Below, in pieces: positions 1-4,688 of a stretch of DNA of 5,779 nucleotides. The translations under genes and the position numbers were made by a program. This DNA comes from JAFGPS01 sp964570855 (GTDB lineage Bacteria > Planctomycetota > Phycisphaerae > Sedimentisphaerales > Anaerobacaceae). Where the stretch lies: the NCBI GenBank assembly GCA_964570855.1, contig CAZMZR010000146.1:1-5779 (forward strand). The letters run 5' to 3'. A model generated the notes under the pieces. That model was not told where the DNA came from and made no database searches. It worked only from the letters and a program-made list of their open reading frames with translations. The number at the start of each line of letters is the position of its first letter. Positions within the stretch are counted from its first letter, which is position 1.

Positions 1-30
1 TTAGCAAATCCGTAAATGAGATTTTTTTAG

Positions 31-55
31 CCCCCCGGCGAAACCGGGGGGTTTT
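31..55 (+). terminator. Intrinsic terminator of an upstream gene outside the window
   Basis: A perfect 8-bp stem of CCCCCCGG (31-38) and CCGGGGGG (44-51) closes a 5-nt CGAAA loop and is followed directly by TTTT (52-55). This is a GC-rich hairpin plus U-tract reading to the right. Frame 1 has a TAA at 13-15, so a gene entering from the left could end there, but too little of it is present to identify. On the other strand the hairpin is followed by A residues, so it should not stop leftward transcription. Confidence 0.85.
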
Positions 56-70
56 CATTTATGCGTTTTA

Positions 71-168
71 TGTCATTCCGAGCGGAGCCGAGGAATCTAA
101 TAAAATATCATTGCGAGGCTTCGTAGCCCAAGCTTCTTTGACGAAGAAGGCAAGCGAAGTAGCAGCGG
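71..168. repeat. Degenerate dispersed intergenic repeat (TCATTCCGAGC type)
   Basis: The segment begins with TCATTCCGAGCGGAGCCGAG and GAATCT, a palindrome-like unit (ATTCC at 75-79 against GGAAT at 92-96). It continues with a second unit starting CATTGCGAGGCTTCG, which holds small hairpins: GGCT/AGCC at 117-128 and CTTCTT/AAGAAG at 133-149. Units of the form TCATTCCGAGC...GAGGAATCT and CATTGCGAGG...GAAG recur in intergenic DNA of many uncultured bacteria; this is from memory and not checked here. Two different units lie side by side, which suggests nested or sequential insertion. No coding potential is seen. Confidence 0.5.
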
Positions 169-208
169 TCACTGGGATAGCTCACGCCACAATCCACATT
201 TTTCGTTG

Positions 209-237
209 TTGGAAAACAAACGGTTAGCAGGTAGAAT
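209..237 (+). promoter_or_regulatory. Putative sigma-70 promoter for the DUF4405-like gene
   Basis: TTGGAA (209-214) and TAGAAT (232-237) are separated by 17 bp. They match 4/6 and 5/6 of the housekeeping consensus. The start codon lies about 48 nt downstream of the -10 box. A 5-5-5 inverted repeat, GAACA/TGTTC (247-251 and 257-261), sits at the expected transcript start and could be a leader hairpin or an operator. This is sequence matching only. Confidence 0.4.
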
Positions 238-285
238 ATCCTTATCGAACACTTAATGTTCTCATCCATTTACAAAGGGGCTATT

Positions 286-495
286 ATGAAAAGGAACACT
301 GCTCTTAAAATTATAAATCCGATTCTGCTTGTATTGATTATCAGCCAAGCGGCCACGGGATTGTTTCGCATGAAGCTCTCGTCTGAGACATTCGAGTTTA
401 TTCACGAAGGCGGCGGCTTGATTTTAGTCGGCCTTGTTATCGTCCACTTAATATTGAACTTCAACTGGATAAAGGCAAACTACTTCCATGAATAA
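286..495 (+). CDS. Small DUF4405-like (cytochrome b-like) membrane protein
   Basis: The product is 69 residues. The ATG at 286 is preferred over the in-frame ATG at 256 because AAAGGGG (274-280) lies 5 nt upstream of it. Two membrane segments are visible: about residues 8-26 (IINPILLVLIISQAATGLF) and about 42-60 (GGGLILVGLVIVHLILN). The arrangement HE-x(2)-G after the first helix and HLILNFNWI in the second is the hallmark of the DUF4405 family, whose paired histidines resemble the haem ligands of cytochrome b561-type proteins. The histidine of the loop motif and that of the second helix are both present. Length is normal for a single-domain member. A role in membrane electron transfer or haem binding is inference from the family, and its partner is unknown. 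It appears to be a single-gene unit with its own promoter. Confidence 0.75.
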   Translation: MKRNTALKIINPILLVLIISQAATGLFRMKLSSETFEFIHEGGGLILVGLVIVHLILNFNWIKANYFHE

Positions 496-533
496 CACAC
501 GATTCACGAAGTCTCGAATAGGAGGCAATTTTA

Positions 534-568
534 CCCCGTGAGATATTTTTTTAATTTATCTCACGGGG
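534..568. repeat. Perfect 12-bp inverted repeat (REP-like hairpin)
   Basis: CCCCGTGAGATA (534-545) and its exact complement TATCTCACGGGG (557-568) surround an 11-nt T-rich loop. There is no T-tract after either arm, so it is a poor intrinsic terminator in both directions, although it could still protect the 3' end of the DUF4405-like mRNA. Hairpins with an ACGGGG arm resemble REP-like units seen in some candidate-phylum genomes; this resemblance is from memory. No transposase is encoded nearby. Confidence 0.7.
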
Positions 569-699
569 CGAATCAACAAATCCCATCTCCTAAAAGCTAT
601 CTTTTTTCCCTGCCTGACCCAGCATGCCTCTATCCGAGGATGTGGAAACCTGAAGCAAAGAACGCTTCACTTTTTTTATGCAGCAATCTCCACCCGTAT

Positions 700-726
700 T
701 GCGCTTTGCGCATATTTTATTTTTTA
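700..726 (+). terminator. Weak possible terminator hairpin
   Basis: TGCGC (700-704), TTT loop, and GCGCA (708-712) form a 5-bp stem followed by TATTTTATTTTTT. It reads rightward and is about 200 nt after the DUF4405-like stop codon. The stem is short, and it may simply be chance in T-rich DNA. Confidence 0.25.
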
Positions 727-905
727 TGATTTTGTCCCACTTTTCTGCCGATAATATGTGTTGAAAGAGAAACAACACCCAAAGCGAAAACCATCCACGA
801 GATACGCTTCACGAAATAAGAATGACGAATCTGCTTGGCGGGAATTGCGGTTTGTAGTTTGTTAATAGAATTTGGATCGGAAAAAATAGTTGATTCTTTT
901 TTCAA
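717..905 (-). CDS. Doubtful small membrane-anchored ORF
   Basis: A reverse-strand frame from TTG (905-903) to TAA (719-717) gives 62 residues. It has a polar N-terminal half and one likely membrane segment, about residues 37-53 (SWMVFALGVVSLSTHII), ending in a basic tail. The composition looks protein-like, and the frame stays open upstream of the TTG into the antisense of the methyltransferase start. Against it: the start is TTG, the ribosome site is only a weak GGGA, there is no recognised family, and there is no clear promoter. It could be a remnant of a decayed gene. Confidence 0.25.
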   Translation of the reverse strand: MKKESTIFSDPNSINKLQTAIPAKQIRHSYFVKRISWMVFALGVVSLSTHIIGRKVGQNHKK

Positions 906-941
906 TTTTTTCCCGATTTTTTCAAGTCGGAGATTGTATCC

Positions 942-1628
942 ATGAGAATGTGGCAGAATCCTATCTATAGGTTGAAGACGAATGAGGGAGTATATATTTT
1001 TGTTGATGTCACAACCTCATGCTGTCCTGGCTTGGGACCGAACATGGTGATTTGGAAGATTGCTGAATTCTTCAAAAGCAAAGGTGTAGTTTCAATCCTT
1101 GATTTCGGGGCTGGCGCATTGCGTCATACGTTTCCTTTGTTGGATATGGGATTTCAAGTATGCGCGGTAGAATTTAAGGAACAGTTCGAAAGAAAAGCCT
1201 GTCGTCTAGCATTGAATAAGGCGAAAAAGTCTCCGGATTTTTCTGCACTGATTTTTCCTGACGAGTTCATTAAGAGTAAACATAAATTTGATGCAGCATT
1301 ATTAACATTCGTCATTACGACGATGCCGAGAGCGGACGAAAGACGCAAATTATTAAAATTTTTGAAAAAGAGATTAAAAGCCAACTCGTTCATTTTTTGG
1401 ATGTCTCAGTATGGGAAGTATGAACAGATCAAGAGACTAGAAAACCAAGTCAAAGATGGATGGTATTTACATCCCGAACGAAAGAATCATTCCTTTTATA
1501 CTGAATTCAATAATTCAAAGATCGATGATATGTTAAATAGAATAGGATATAGACGTATTCATGTGTTCAGTCAAAGAGGTAATGATCAATTTAGACTATA
1601 TTCAAGAGGAGCAGGCAAGTGGCCATAG
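942..1628 (+). CDS. Class I SAM-dependent methyltransferase, substrate unknown
   Basis: The product is 228 residues. The ATG at 942 has GGAG (929-932) 9 nt upstream; the next in-frame ATG (948) is too far from it. A Rossmann-fold methyltransferase is shown by motif I, ILDFGAGALRH (52-62), the acidic residue ending strand 2 (VCAVEF, E77), and strand 4 FDAALLTFVI (116-125), followed by the TTMPRADERRKLLKFLKKRLK helix typical of the segment before strand 5 (FIFWMS). An N-terminal WQNPIYR...YIFVDVTTSCCPG block precedes the fold and probably shapes the substrate site. No DNA-methylase motif such as DPPY or NPPY is seen, so a DNA target is not supported; a small molecule, RNA or protein is possible. 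It overlaps the next gene by 10 nt. I have seen similar proteins annotated only as methyltransferases. Confidence 0.85.
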   Translation: MRMWQNPIYRLKTNEGVYIFVDVTTSCCPGLGPNMVIWKIAEFFKSKGVVSILDFGAGALRHTFPLLDMGFQVCAVEFKEQFERKACRLALNKAKKSPDFSALIFPDEFIKSKHKFDAALLTFVITTMPRADERRKLLKFLKKRLKANSFIFWMSQYGKYEQIKRLENQVKDGWYLHPERKNHSFYTEFNNSKIDDMLNRIGYRRIHVFSQRGNDQFRLYSRGAGKWP

Positions 1629-1981
1629 AACCAAATAATGACGCCCATAATGTGGCGCTAGAGTGGATAAAGCAGATAATTACTTTGTCTACAGGTGTAA
1701 TCGCATTAAGTGCTACTTTCATGACTCACATCTTAAAAACCCCTAACTGGACTGTTTGGTTATTAATCTTATCTTGGATTTTACTGTTACTAGCGATCAT
1801 TCTTGGGCTCGAAACAATATCAGTGATAACAAACAGCCGCATTCATCAAAATAATGATTGGACTTCTGAATCGGGCAGAAAGAAGGCAAAAGCAGGCAAA
1901 TATTCGTTTATATTAGGAATCTGCTTTTTTGCTCTGTTCGCACTTATCAATTTCTTCTTCTACACATACTCTTTGGAGTAA
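1619..1981 (+). CDS. Three-helix membrane protein coupled to the methyltransferase
   Basis: The product is 120 residues, starting at a GTG (1619) that lies inside the last codons of the methyltransferase. AAGAGGAG (1604-1611) sits 7 nt upstream, so the start is well supported and translation is probably coupled. Three membrane segments are visible: about residues 20-38, 46-70 and 95-116. Between helices 2 and 3 lies a polar, basic loop (NNDWTSESGRKKAKAGK, about 78-94). There is no signal peptide, catalytic motif or recognised domain. The overlap suggests that the two proteins are made in fixed ratio and act together, for example with the membrane protein anchoring or being modified by the enzyme. 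Small multi-helix proteins are also common effectors in phage-defence operons, but that role here is inference. No clear terminator follows in the 114 nt before the converging gene. Confidence 0.8.
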   Translation: MAIEPNNDAHNVALEWIKQIITLSTGVIALSATFMTHILKTPNWTVWLLILSWILLLLAIILGLETISVITNSRIHQNNDWTSESGRKKAKAGKYSFILGICFFALFALINFFFYTYSLE

Positions 1982-2095
1982 CTAATTCGACTAGGACTTT
2001 GTCTATATGTTGAATTTAGTTTCTAGTAAATACCTAAAAGCTGGTTAAAAGAAATCTTGAAACTTCCGGAGAGACGATATTAGTAGGTATGTATG

Positions 2096-2974
2096 CTATT
2101 TCCACTTCCAGTCTCTATTTTCATCACCTATTTCCAAATACTCGTCATCATCCTCGGTATCAATGGCTTCATTTGTGAATAGTACCGTAAGTGTTTTTCC
2201 ATAATGTCCAAGACCAACTACATCCTCTTTCATCTCGATTTGTGGTCCATCCTCAAACCAATAATCAAGACGGGTCCAAGCCTCCACTCGCTTTGCCATC
2301 AAAACATTATTCTGATCTTGGTTAAATTCAGCGGTAGTAGATGTAGGCGTAATCAAAGAACCTTTTTTTATCCATTGCATAGCACGACAACTAATTAAAG
2401 CACTTGACATAAAACACCAGTCAACTTTGTTTCTGGAACTCATGATGACTGCTACAGGATTTTCTGAAAGTTGAGCATAGCGAATAGCCGTAGAAGTTAT
2501 AGATGTTCTACATTTAATTGCAAGTGACTTTATTGCGGCGAAACCTTCACCAGCTTTCCTCAGAGCTTCCAAGAAAATATCTTCCGGCATTAATAACTCT
2601 TTGGCGAAATAGTCTGCCTGTTTTTCATATGAATCATCCGAAATAAAACCGCTTTTTGACATATGAACTCCATCTTTACCGTGAAAGAAGTGTTCTGGAT
2701 GTCCAGATAAAAAGTAATGACCAAGTTCGTGAGCAACAGTAAAACGAATAAATCCATCATTTTTTATATGAGATGCGTATTTGATACCAAACACATTGCC
2801 TACTCGAATCAGAAAACCAGAAACACCTGACTTGTCTGAATTCTTTGGTTCTACGACTATGTTTTCTTCTCTCGCAATTTTGAAAGGACATATAGGCAAA
2901 CTTATTATATTGAGCTTTTTAACAAGTAATATTGCTTCGTTCTCAGCTTCTCGTATTTCCAGCTTCAAACTCAT
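2096..2974 (-). CDS. ImmA/IrrE family metallopeptidase
   Basis: The product is 292 residues. The zinc-protease motif is intact: HELGH at residues 82-86 gives two histidine ligands and the catalytic glutamate. It is followed by YEKQADYFAKELLMP (116-130), in which E117 is the likely third ligand. Family members (ImmA of ICEBs1, IrrE/PprI of Deinococcus) cleave a partner XRE-type repressor and so release its target genes. The partner is encoded just upstream: this ATG (2974) overlaps the XRE stop as ATGA, so the two are translationally coupled. Residues from about 170 form an additional C-terminal domain of roughly 120 residues, ending in an acidic tail (DTEDDDEYLEIGDE). In IrrE-like proteins such C-terminal domains are thought to sense the activating signal; that role is inference here. 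No terminator was found between its stop and 1982. Confidence 0.93.
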   Translation of the reverse strand: MSLKLEIREAENEAILLVKKLNIISLPICPFKIAREENIVVEPKNSDKSGVSGFLIRVGNVFGIKYASHIKNDGFIRFTVAHELGHYFLSGHPEHFFHGKDGVHMSKSGFISDDSYEKQADYFAKELLMPEDIFLEALRKAGEGFAAIKSLAIKCRTSITSTAIRYAQLSENPVAVIMSSRNKVDWCFMSSALISCRAMQWIKKGSLITPTSTTAEFNQDQNNVLMAKRVEAWTRLDYWFEDGPQIEMKEDVVGLGHYGKTLTVLFTNEAIDTEDDDEYLEIGDENRDWKWK

Positions 2975-3318
2975 GACTGATCCTTTTTTGTTTTCTCCTT
3001 ATTTTTATTAACAAGCATGGATGCAAATTCTGTCAATATTGTTTGGTCATCTTCCGTCATTTGCTCGAAATTTCTGAAAAGCTGATCTGCTACGGGGCCA
3101 GAGCTTTTTGGTTCCTCAGCACGACCAAGTAAATAATCAATAGACACAGAAAGAGCATCAGCAATTTTTTTTAAATTCCCAAATGAAGGTGATCTTCGCT
3201 GATTCTCAAAGTGAGAGATTGCAGATGGTTGAAGGTCTGTTCTCTTGGCTAGATCTGTCTGGCTTAAACCTTTTAGTTCGCGCGCTGTACGAAGCCTGTC
3301 TGAAAAAATTTTTGACAT
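2971..3318 (-). CDS. XRE/Cro-C1 family transcriptional repressor, ImmA partner
   Basis: The product is 115 residues. TAGGAG (complement of 3328-3333) lies 9 nt before the ATG at 3318. A classical helix-turn-helix occupies about residues 7-64: the scaffold is LRTARELKGLSQTDLAKRTDLQ, and the recognition helix is near PSAISHFENQRRSPS (31-45). The last core helices end in ALSVSIDYLLG (55-65). A C-terminal helix pair (about 77-104, with DDQTILTEFASML) probably mediates dimerisation, and a lysine-rich tail follows. Such regulators bind palindromic operators and commonly repress their own promoter. A 13-bp palindrome lies 42-54 bp upstream of the start. The ATGA overlap with the metallopeptidase gene indicates a repressor/protease switch. 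The linker near residues 65-76 (GRAEEPKSSGPV) is a plausible cleavage region, but that is inference. Confidence 0.93.
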   Translation of the reverse strand: MSKIFSDRLRTARELKGLSQTDLAKRTDLQPSAISHFENQRRSPSFGNLKKIADALSVSIDYLLGRAEEPKSSGPVADQLFRNFEQMTEDDQTILTEFASMLVNKNKEKTKKDQS

Positions 3319-3347
3319 AATATTTGGCTCCTAAAACCATTCTGTGT

Positions 3348-3372
3348 AGTATAGATAAGAGTGCAAAGCACT
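3348..3372 (-). promoter_or_regulatory. Putative XRE-ImmA promoter with a 13-bp palindromic operator
   Basis: On the reverse strand a TATACT box (complement of 3348-3353) matches 5/6 of a -10 element and lies about 30 nt before the XRE start codon. No good -35 box is at the expected distance. Just upstream, AGTGC-AAA-GCACT (3360-3372) is a 13-bp inverted repeat covering the spacer and -35 area. That is a sensible operator position for autorepression by the XRE protein. A second short palindrome, TGTATACA, is at 3390-3397. Confidence 0.4.
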
Positions 3373-3787
3373 ATTTTTTTTGGTTCGTTTGTATACAGAT
3401 GGTAATATTGTACATGACGTTTACGACTTAATCAAATGTTTAAAATTCTGAAAAAATGCTTTTTTCACAAAATGATATCGCATTGCTGTTTTACGCATGT
3501 AATGTTGTTGCTCTAAAGAAGTTATTGAAAATTACATAAGATCAGTTATATCAAATACTAACGCTGTTTAGTCGAAAAAGCGAATTAAATTTGTATTTTT
3601 TTAAAAATTTATAATTGACCCTTTGTGACTTATTGTATAAATTATTGTTACATGATAAAGCAGTTTTTTATTTGTAATTTCTATATACATAGAGTCTTAA
3701 TTATTGTGACGTATTTAGGTGGTCCAATAAGCGTTTTTAGAATTGAAGAAGTAGCCGAAACACATTTTTTTTGAAAGGTTTAAAGAT
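3373..3787. other. AT-rich divergent control region
   Basis: About 415 bp of very AT-rich DNA lie between the XRE promoter and the 3788 gene. There is no credible ORF. Visible elements are TGTATACA (3390-3397); a pair of near-identical 12-mers TTGTGAC(T/G)TATT at 3623-3634 and 3704-3715, 81 bp apart; a 7-bp inverted repeat ATGTAAT/ATTACAT (3497-3503, 3531-3537); and a candidate promoter at 3615-3641. The length is large for a divergent promoter of two small units. The region could hold regulatory sites, an unrecognised small RNA, or the remains of an older insertion. Confidence 0.4.
3615..3641 (+). promoter_or_regulatory. Candidate promoter for the 46-residue protein
   Basis: TTGACC (3615-3620) and TATAAA (3636-3641) each match 5/6 of the consensus, but the spacer is only 15 bp. 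A weaker alternative nearer the gene is TTGTGA (3704-3709) with AATAAG (3726-3731), 16 bp apart. If the first is used, the mRNA has a leader of about 140 nt. The repeated TTGTGAC box overlaps both candidates. Confidence 0.3.
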
Positions 3788-3928
3788 ATGGCAAAAAAAG
3801 TAACCAGTATGAGAGTTGCAAGAAAAGCTAGCAATGTTTTGCGTGATAAACGAACTGGCAGAAATTCCAAGTCTGCAGCTGGTAGTGCATTGAGCCAGCG
3901 CGAAAAGCTAAGCAAAAAGAGAAAATGA
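3788..3928 (+). CDS. 46-residue basic protein of a widespread undescribed small family
   Basis: The ATG at 3788 is preceded by AAAGG (3774-3778) with a 9-nt gap, and the frame ends at TGA 3926-3928. The protein is rich in Lys, Arg, Ser and Ala, with no membrane segment or cysteine. It begins MAKKVTSMRVARKASNVLRD and later has a KSAAGSALSQRE stretch. This pattern (KVTS...A.KAS.VLRD...KS.AGSALSQ) is one I recognise from many short bacterial proteins annotated only as hypothetical, which supports it being a real gene despite its size. No function is established to my knowledge; the high positive charge suggests nucleic-acid binding, which is inference. It is followed 8 nt later by a weak terminator, so it is probably transcribed alone, upstream of the HNH-like gene. 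Confidence 0.75.
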   Translation: MAKKVTSMRVARKASNVLRDKRTGRNSKSAAGSALSQREKLSKKRK

Positions 3929-3936
3929 TCTATATT

Positions 3937-3957
3937 AAACCTTATACAAGGTTTTCA
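3937..3957 (+). terminator. AU-rich terminator-like hairpin after the 46-residue gene
   Basis: AAACCTT (3937-3943), an ATAC loop, and AAGGTTT (3948-3954) form a perfect 7-bp stem starting 8 nt after the stop codon, with one more T and then CA. The stem is weak and the T-tract is mostly inside it, so termination may be partial and the HNH-like gene could be read through. Confidence 0.4.
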
Positions 3958-4017
3958 TGAGTTCTGTTTAAAATACGTCGCGTAAACGGACCATGAAGAA
4001 TGAGTATTGCGGCGTTT

Positions 4018-4081
4018 GGAGATAACAAAAATGAGTTTTTCATAAGACACTATTCAGAAAGTATGGGAAAAGGCCACAATC
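4018..4081 (+). pseudogene. Apparent original 5' end of the HNH-like gene, broken by TAA
   Basis: GGAG (4018-4021) lies 9 nt before ATG 4031-4033, which is in the same frame as the HNH-like ORF. That frame reads M-S-F-S, then TAA (4043-4045), then DTIQKVWEKATIV, leading straight into NGYDHRVYRKDQ. The post-stop residues match what I recall of the N-terminus of this family, with ...VW.KA..V.GYD before RKD.CGAWI. A single base change at a former GAA, CAA or AAA codon would explain the stop. The real product may start at GTG 4082, where AAAAGG (4068-4073) is 8 nt upstream, or the gene may be losing function. Confidence 0.6.
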
Positions 4082-4303
4082 GTGAACGGATATGATCATA
4101 GGGTTTATCGAAAGGATCAATGTGGAGCATGGATTGGTAGAAGTTACTATGGAGATCGCAATTCGCAGTATGGATGGGAGATAGATCACATAACACCTGT
4201 GTCAAAAGGTGGTGGAGATGAACTCTCAAACCTACGCCCTCTTCAATGGGAAAATAACGCTGCGACTCAAGATGGTCGTCTTACATGTGTTGTAAGAGGT
4301 TAG
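4082..4303 (+). CDS. Small HNH-nuclease-like protein, possibly N-terminally truncated
   Basis: From GTG 4082 the product is 73 residues. The core is YRKDQCGAWIGR (9-20), then GWEIDHITPVSKGG (31-44) and DELSNLRPLQWENN (46-59). The DH pair (35-36), N50 and N59 correspond to the HNH beta-beta-alpha metal finger, with Asn rather than His in the last position, as is usual in this subgroup. Related proteins are small stand-alone HNH-like proteins of about 90 residues; whether they cut DNA is not established to my knowledge. Here the usual N-terminal helix (about 13 residues, IQKVWEKA) is encoded upstream, in frame, but behind a TAA stop, so the annotated start may give a short form. The gene follows the 46-residue protein gene in the same orientation, and a weak hairpin overlaps its 3' end (4280-4296). 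Confidence 0.7.
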   Translation: MNGYDHRVYRKDQCGAWIGRSYYGDRNSQYGWEIDHITPVSKGGGDELSNLRPLQWENNAATQDGRLTCVVRG

Positions 4304-4385
4304 TTTTATTAAATTGGCTTTAGCCTACCGAATTAAACTGTTTGTAAGTAGATACATCGGCTGGGCTCGTATAAAAAAATCCATA

Positions 4386-4413
4386 TACGTAAAGCGCGTA
4401 CGCGCTTTACGTA
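4386..4413. repeat. Perfect uninterrupted 28-bp palindrome
   Basis: The half-site TACGTAAAGCGCGT (4386-4399) is followed directly by its exact complement (4400-4413), with no spacer; the symmetry breaks at the next base on each side. The arms are GC-rich at the centre (GCGCGTACGCGC) within AT-rich surroundings. As RNA or cruciform DNA it would form a stable hairpin, but no T-tract follows in either direction, so it is not a standard terminator. A dimeric-protein binding site, a mobile palindromic unit, or a target for a homing nuclease are the alternatives. Confidence 0.9.
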
Positions 4414-4418
4414 CGAAG

Positions 4419-4457
4419 GCTATTTGAATAATTGAAAGCCGCTATTTTAGAATAATT
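4419..4457. repeat. Imperfect direct repeat GCTATTT(TA)GAATAATT
   Basis: GCTATTTGAATAATT (4419-4433) recurs as GCTATTTTAGAATAATT (4441-4457) with a 2-bp insertion. The two copies start 22 bp apart and lie just right of the 28-bp palindrome. Confidence 0.5.
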
Positions 4458-4476
4458 CTATTTCCAGCAAATTTAG

Positions 4477-4523
4477 TTTAGTCGTTAGTGATTAATCGCT
4501 GGTATTTAGCCGTTAGCATTAAT
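4477..4523. repeat. Imperfect direct repeat TTTAG(T/C)CGTTAG...ATTAAT
   Basis: TTTAGTCGTTAGTGATTAAT (4477-4496) recurs as TTTAGCCGTTAGCATTAAT (4505-4523), with two substitutions and a 1-base length change, starting 28 bp apart. The spacing near 28 bp and the phasing with the repeat to the left suggest decayed local duplications. Confidence 0.5.
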
Positions 4524-4582
4524 AGGAGTAGATAAGCGGATGAGGAGCAGATTAAAAATCAAATCGCAAAATGCAAAACCAT

Positions 4583-4621
4583 AACTAAAATATCAAAATT
4601 TTTTAACTTTACGTTTTAGTT
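4583..4621. repeat. AT-rich inverted repeat AACTAAAA/TTTTAGTT
   Basis: AACTAAAA (4583-4590) and TTTTAGTT (4614-4621) are exact complements around a 23-nt AT-rich centre, followed by TTTTTG. It lies about 70 bp beyond the 3' end of the HNH-AP2 gene. It is too weak a stem to be a convincing terminator for either direction. Confidence 0.35.
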
Positions 4622-4688
4622 TTTTGTAAAAGCCAATTCACTAATCAACTTACCTTGGGCATCCCGCAGGGAAATTCGCTAATCCGCT

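Larger units (their letters stand above)
496..941. other. Intergenic stretch with hairpins and no convincing gene
   Basis: This 446-bp gap separates the DUF4405-like gene from the methyltransferase. It holds a perfect inverted repeat (534-568), a smaller hairpin (700-712), and one doubtful reverse-strand ORF (717-905). An AGGAGG at 520-525 has no plausible start at normal distance: the nearest, GTG at 538, is 12 nt away, lies inside the inverted repeat, and opens a frame with no protein-like character. Homopolymer T runs are frequent. Some of this may be decayed sequence. Confidence 0.5.
4304..4688. other. Noncoding stretch rich in palindromes and degenerate repeats
   Basis: These 385 bp separate the HNH-like gene from the converging HNH-AP2 gene and carry no credible ORF. 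They contain a 28-bp palindrome (4386-4413), direct repeats (4419-4457 and 4477-4523), an odd palindrome TAGAAT-A-ATTCTA (4448-4460), and an AT-rich inverted repeat (4583-4621). The run of TAAAAATCAAATCGCAAAATG around 4552-4572 has the simple-sequence look of repetitive intergenic DNA seen in several uncultured phyla. No U-tract terminator for either flanking gene is clear. Confidence 0.55.

Noticed and set aside
247..261. GAAC...GTTC palindrome as a LexA box
   Set aside because: The known Gram-positive type box has a 4-bp spacer between GAAC and GTTC; here it is 7 bp.
538..729. Forward 63-codon ORF starting at GTG 538 after an AGGAGG
   Set aside because: The ribosome site is 12 nt away, the start lies inside the inverted repeat, and the product has no protein-like pattern.
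590..778. Reverse-strand 62-codon ORF
   Set aside because: No ribosome site or family pattern, and it overlaps the somewhat better 717-905 frame.
1154..1393. Reverse-strand ORF inside the methyltransferase
   Set aside because: It is antisense to motif-bearing coding sequence and is a shadow frame.
2204..2398. Forward ORF antisense to the ImmA-like gene
   Set aside because: Shadow of a clearly coding reverse-strand frame.
2781..3011. Forward ORF antisense to the ImmA/XRE junction
   Set aside because: Shadow frame covering the HTH/protease overlap; no ribosome site.
3715..3915. Reverse-strand 66-codon ORF with a hydrophobic stretch
   Set aside because: It is antisense to the 46-residue gene, which has a better start and a recognisable family pattern.
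3993..4025. Ten-codon leader ORF upstream of the HNH-like gene
   Set aside because: Too short to judge; no ribosome site or amino-acid bias that would suggest attenuation.
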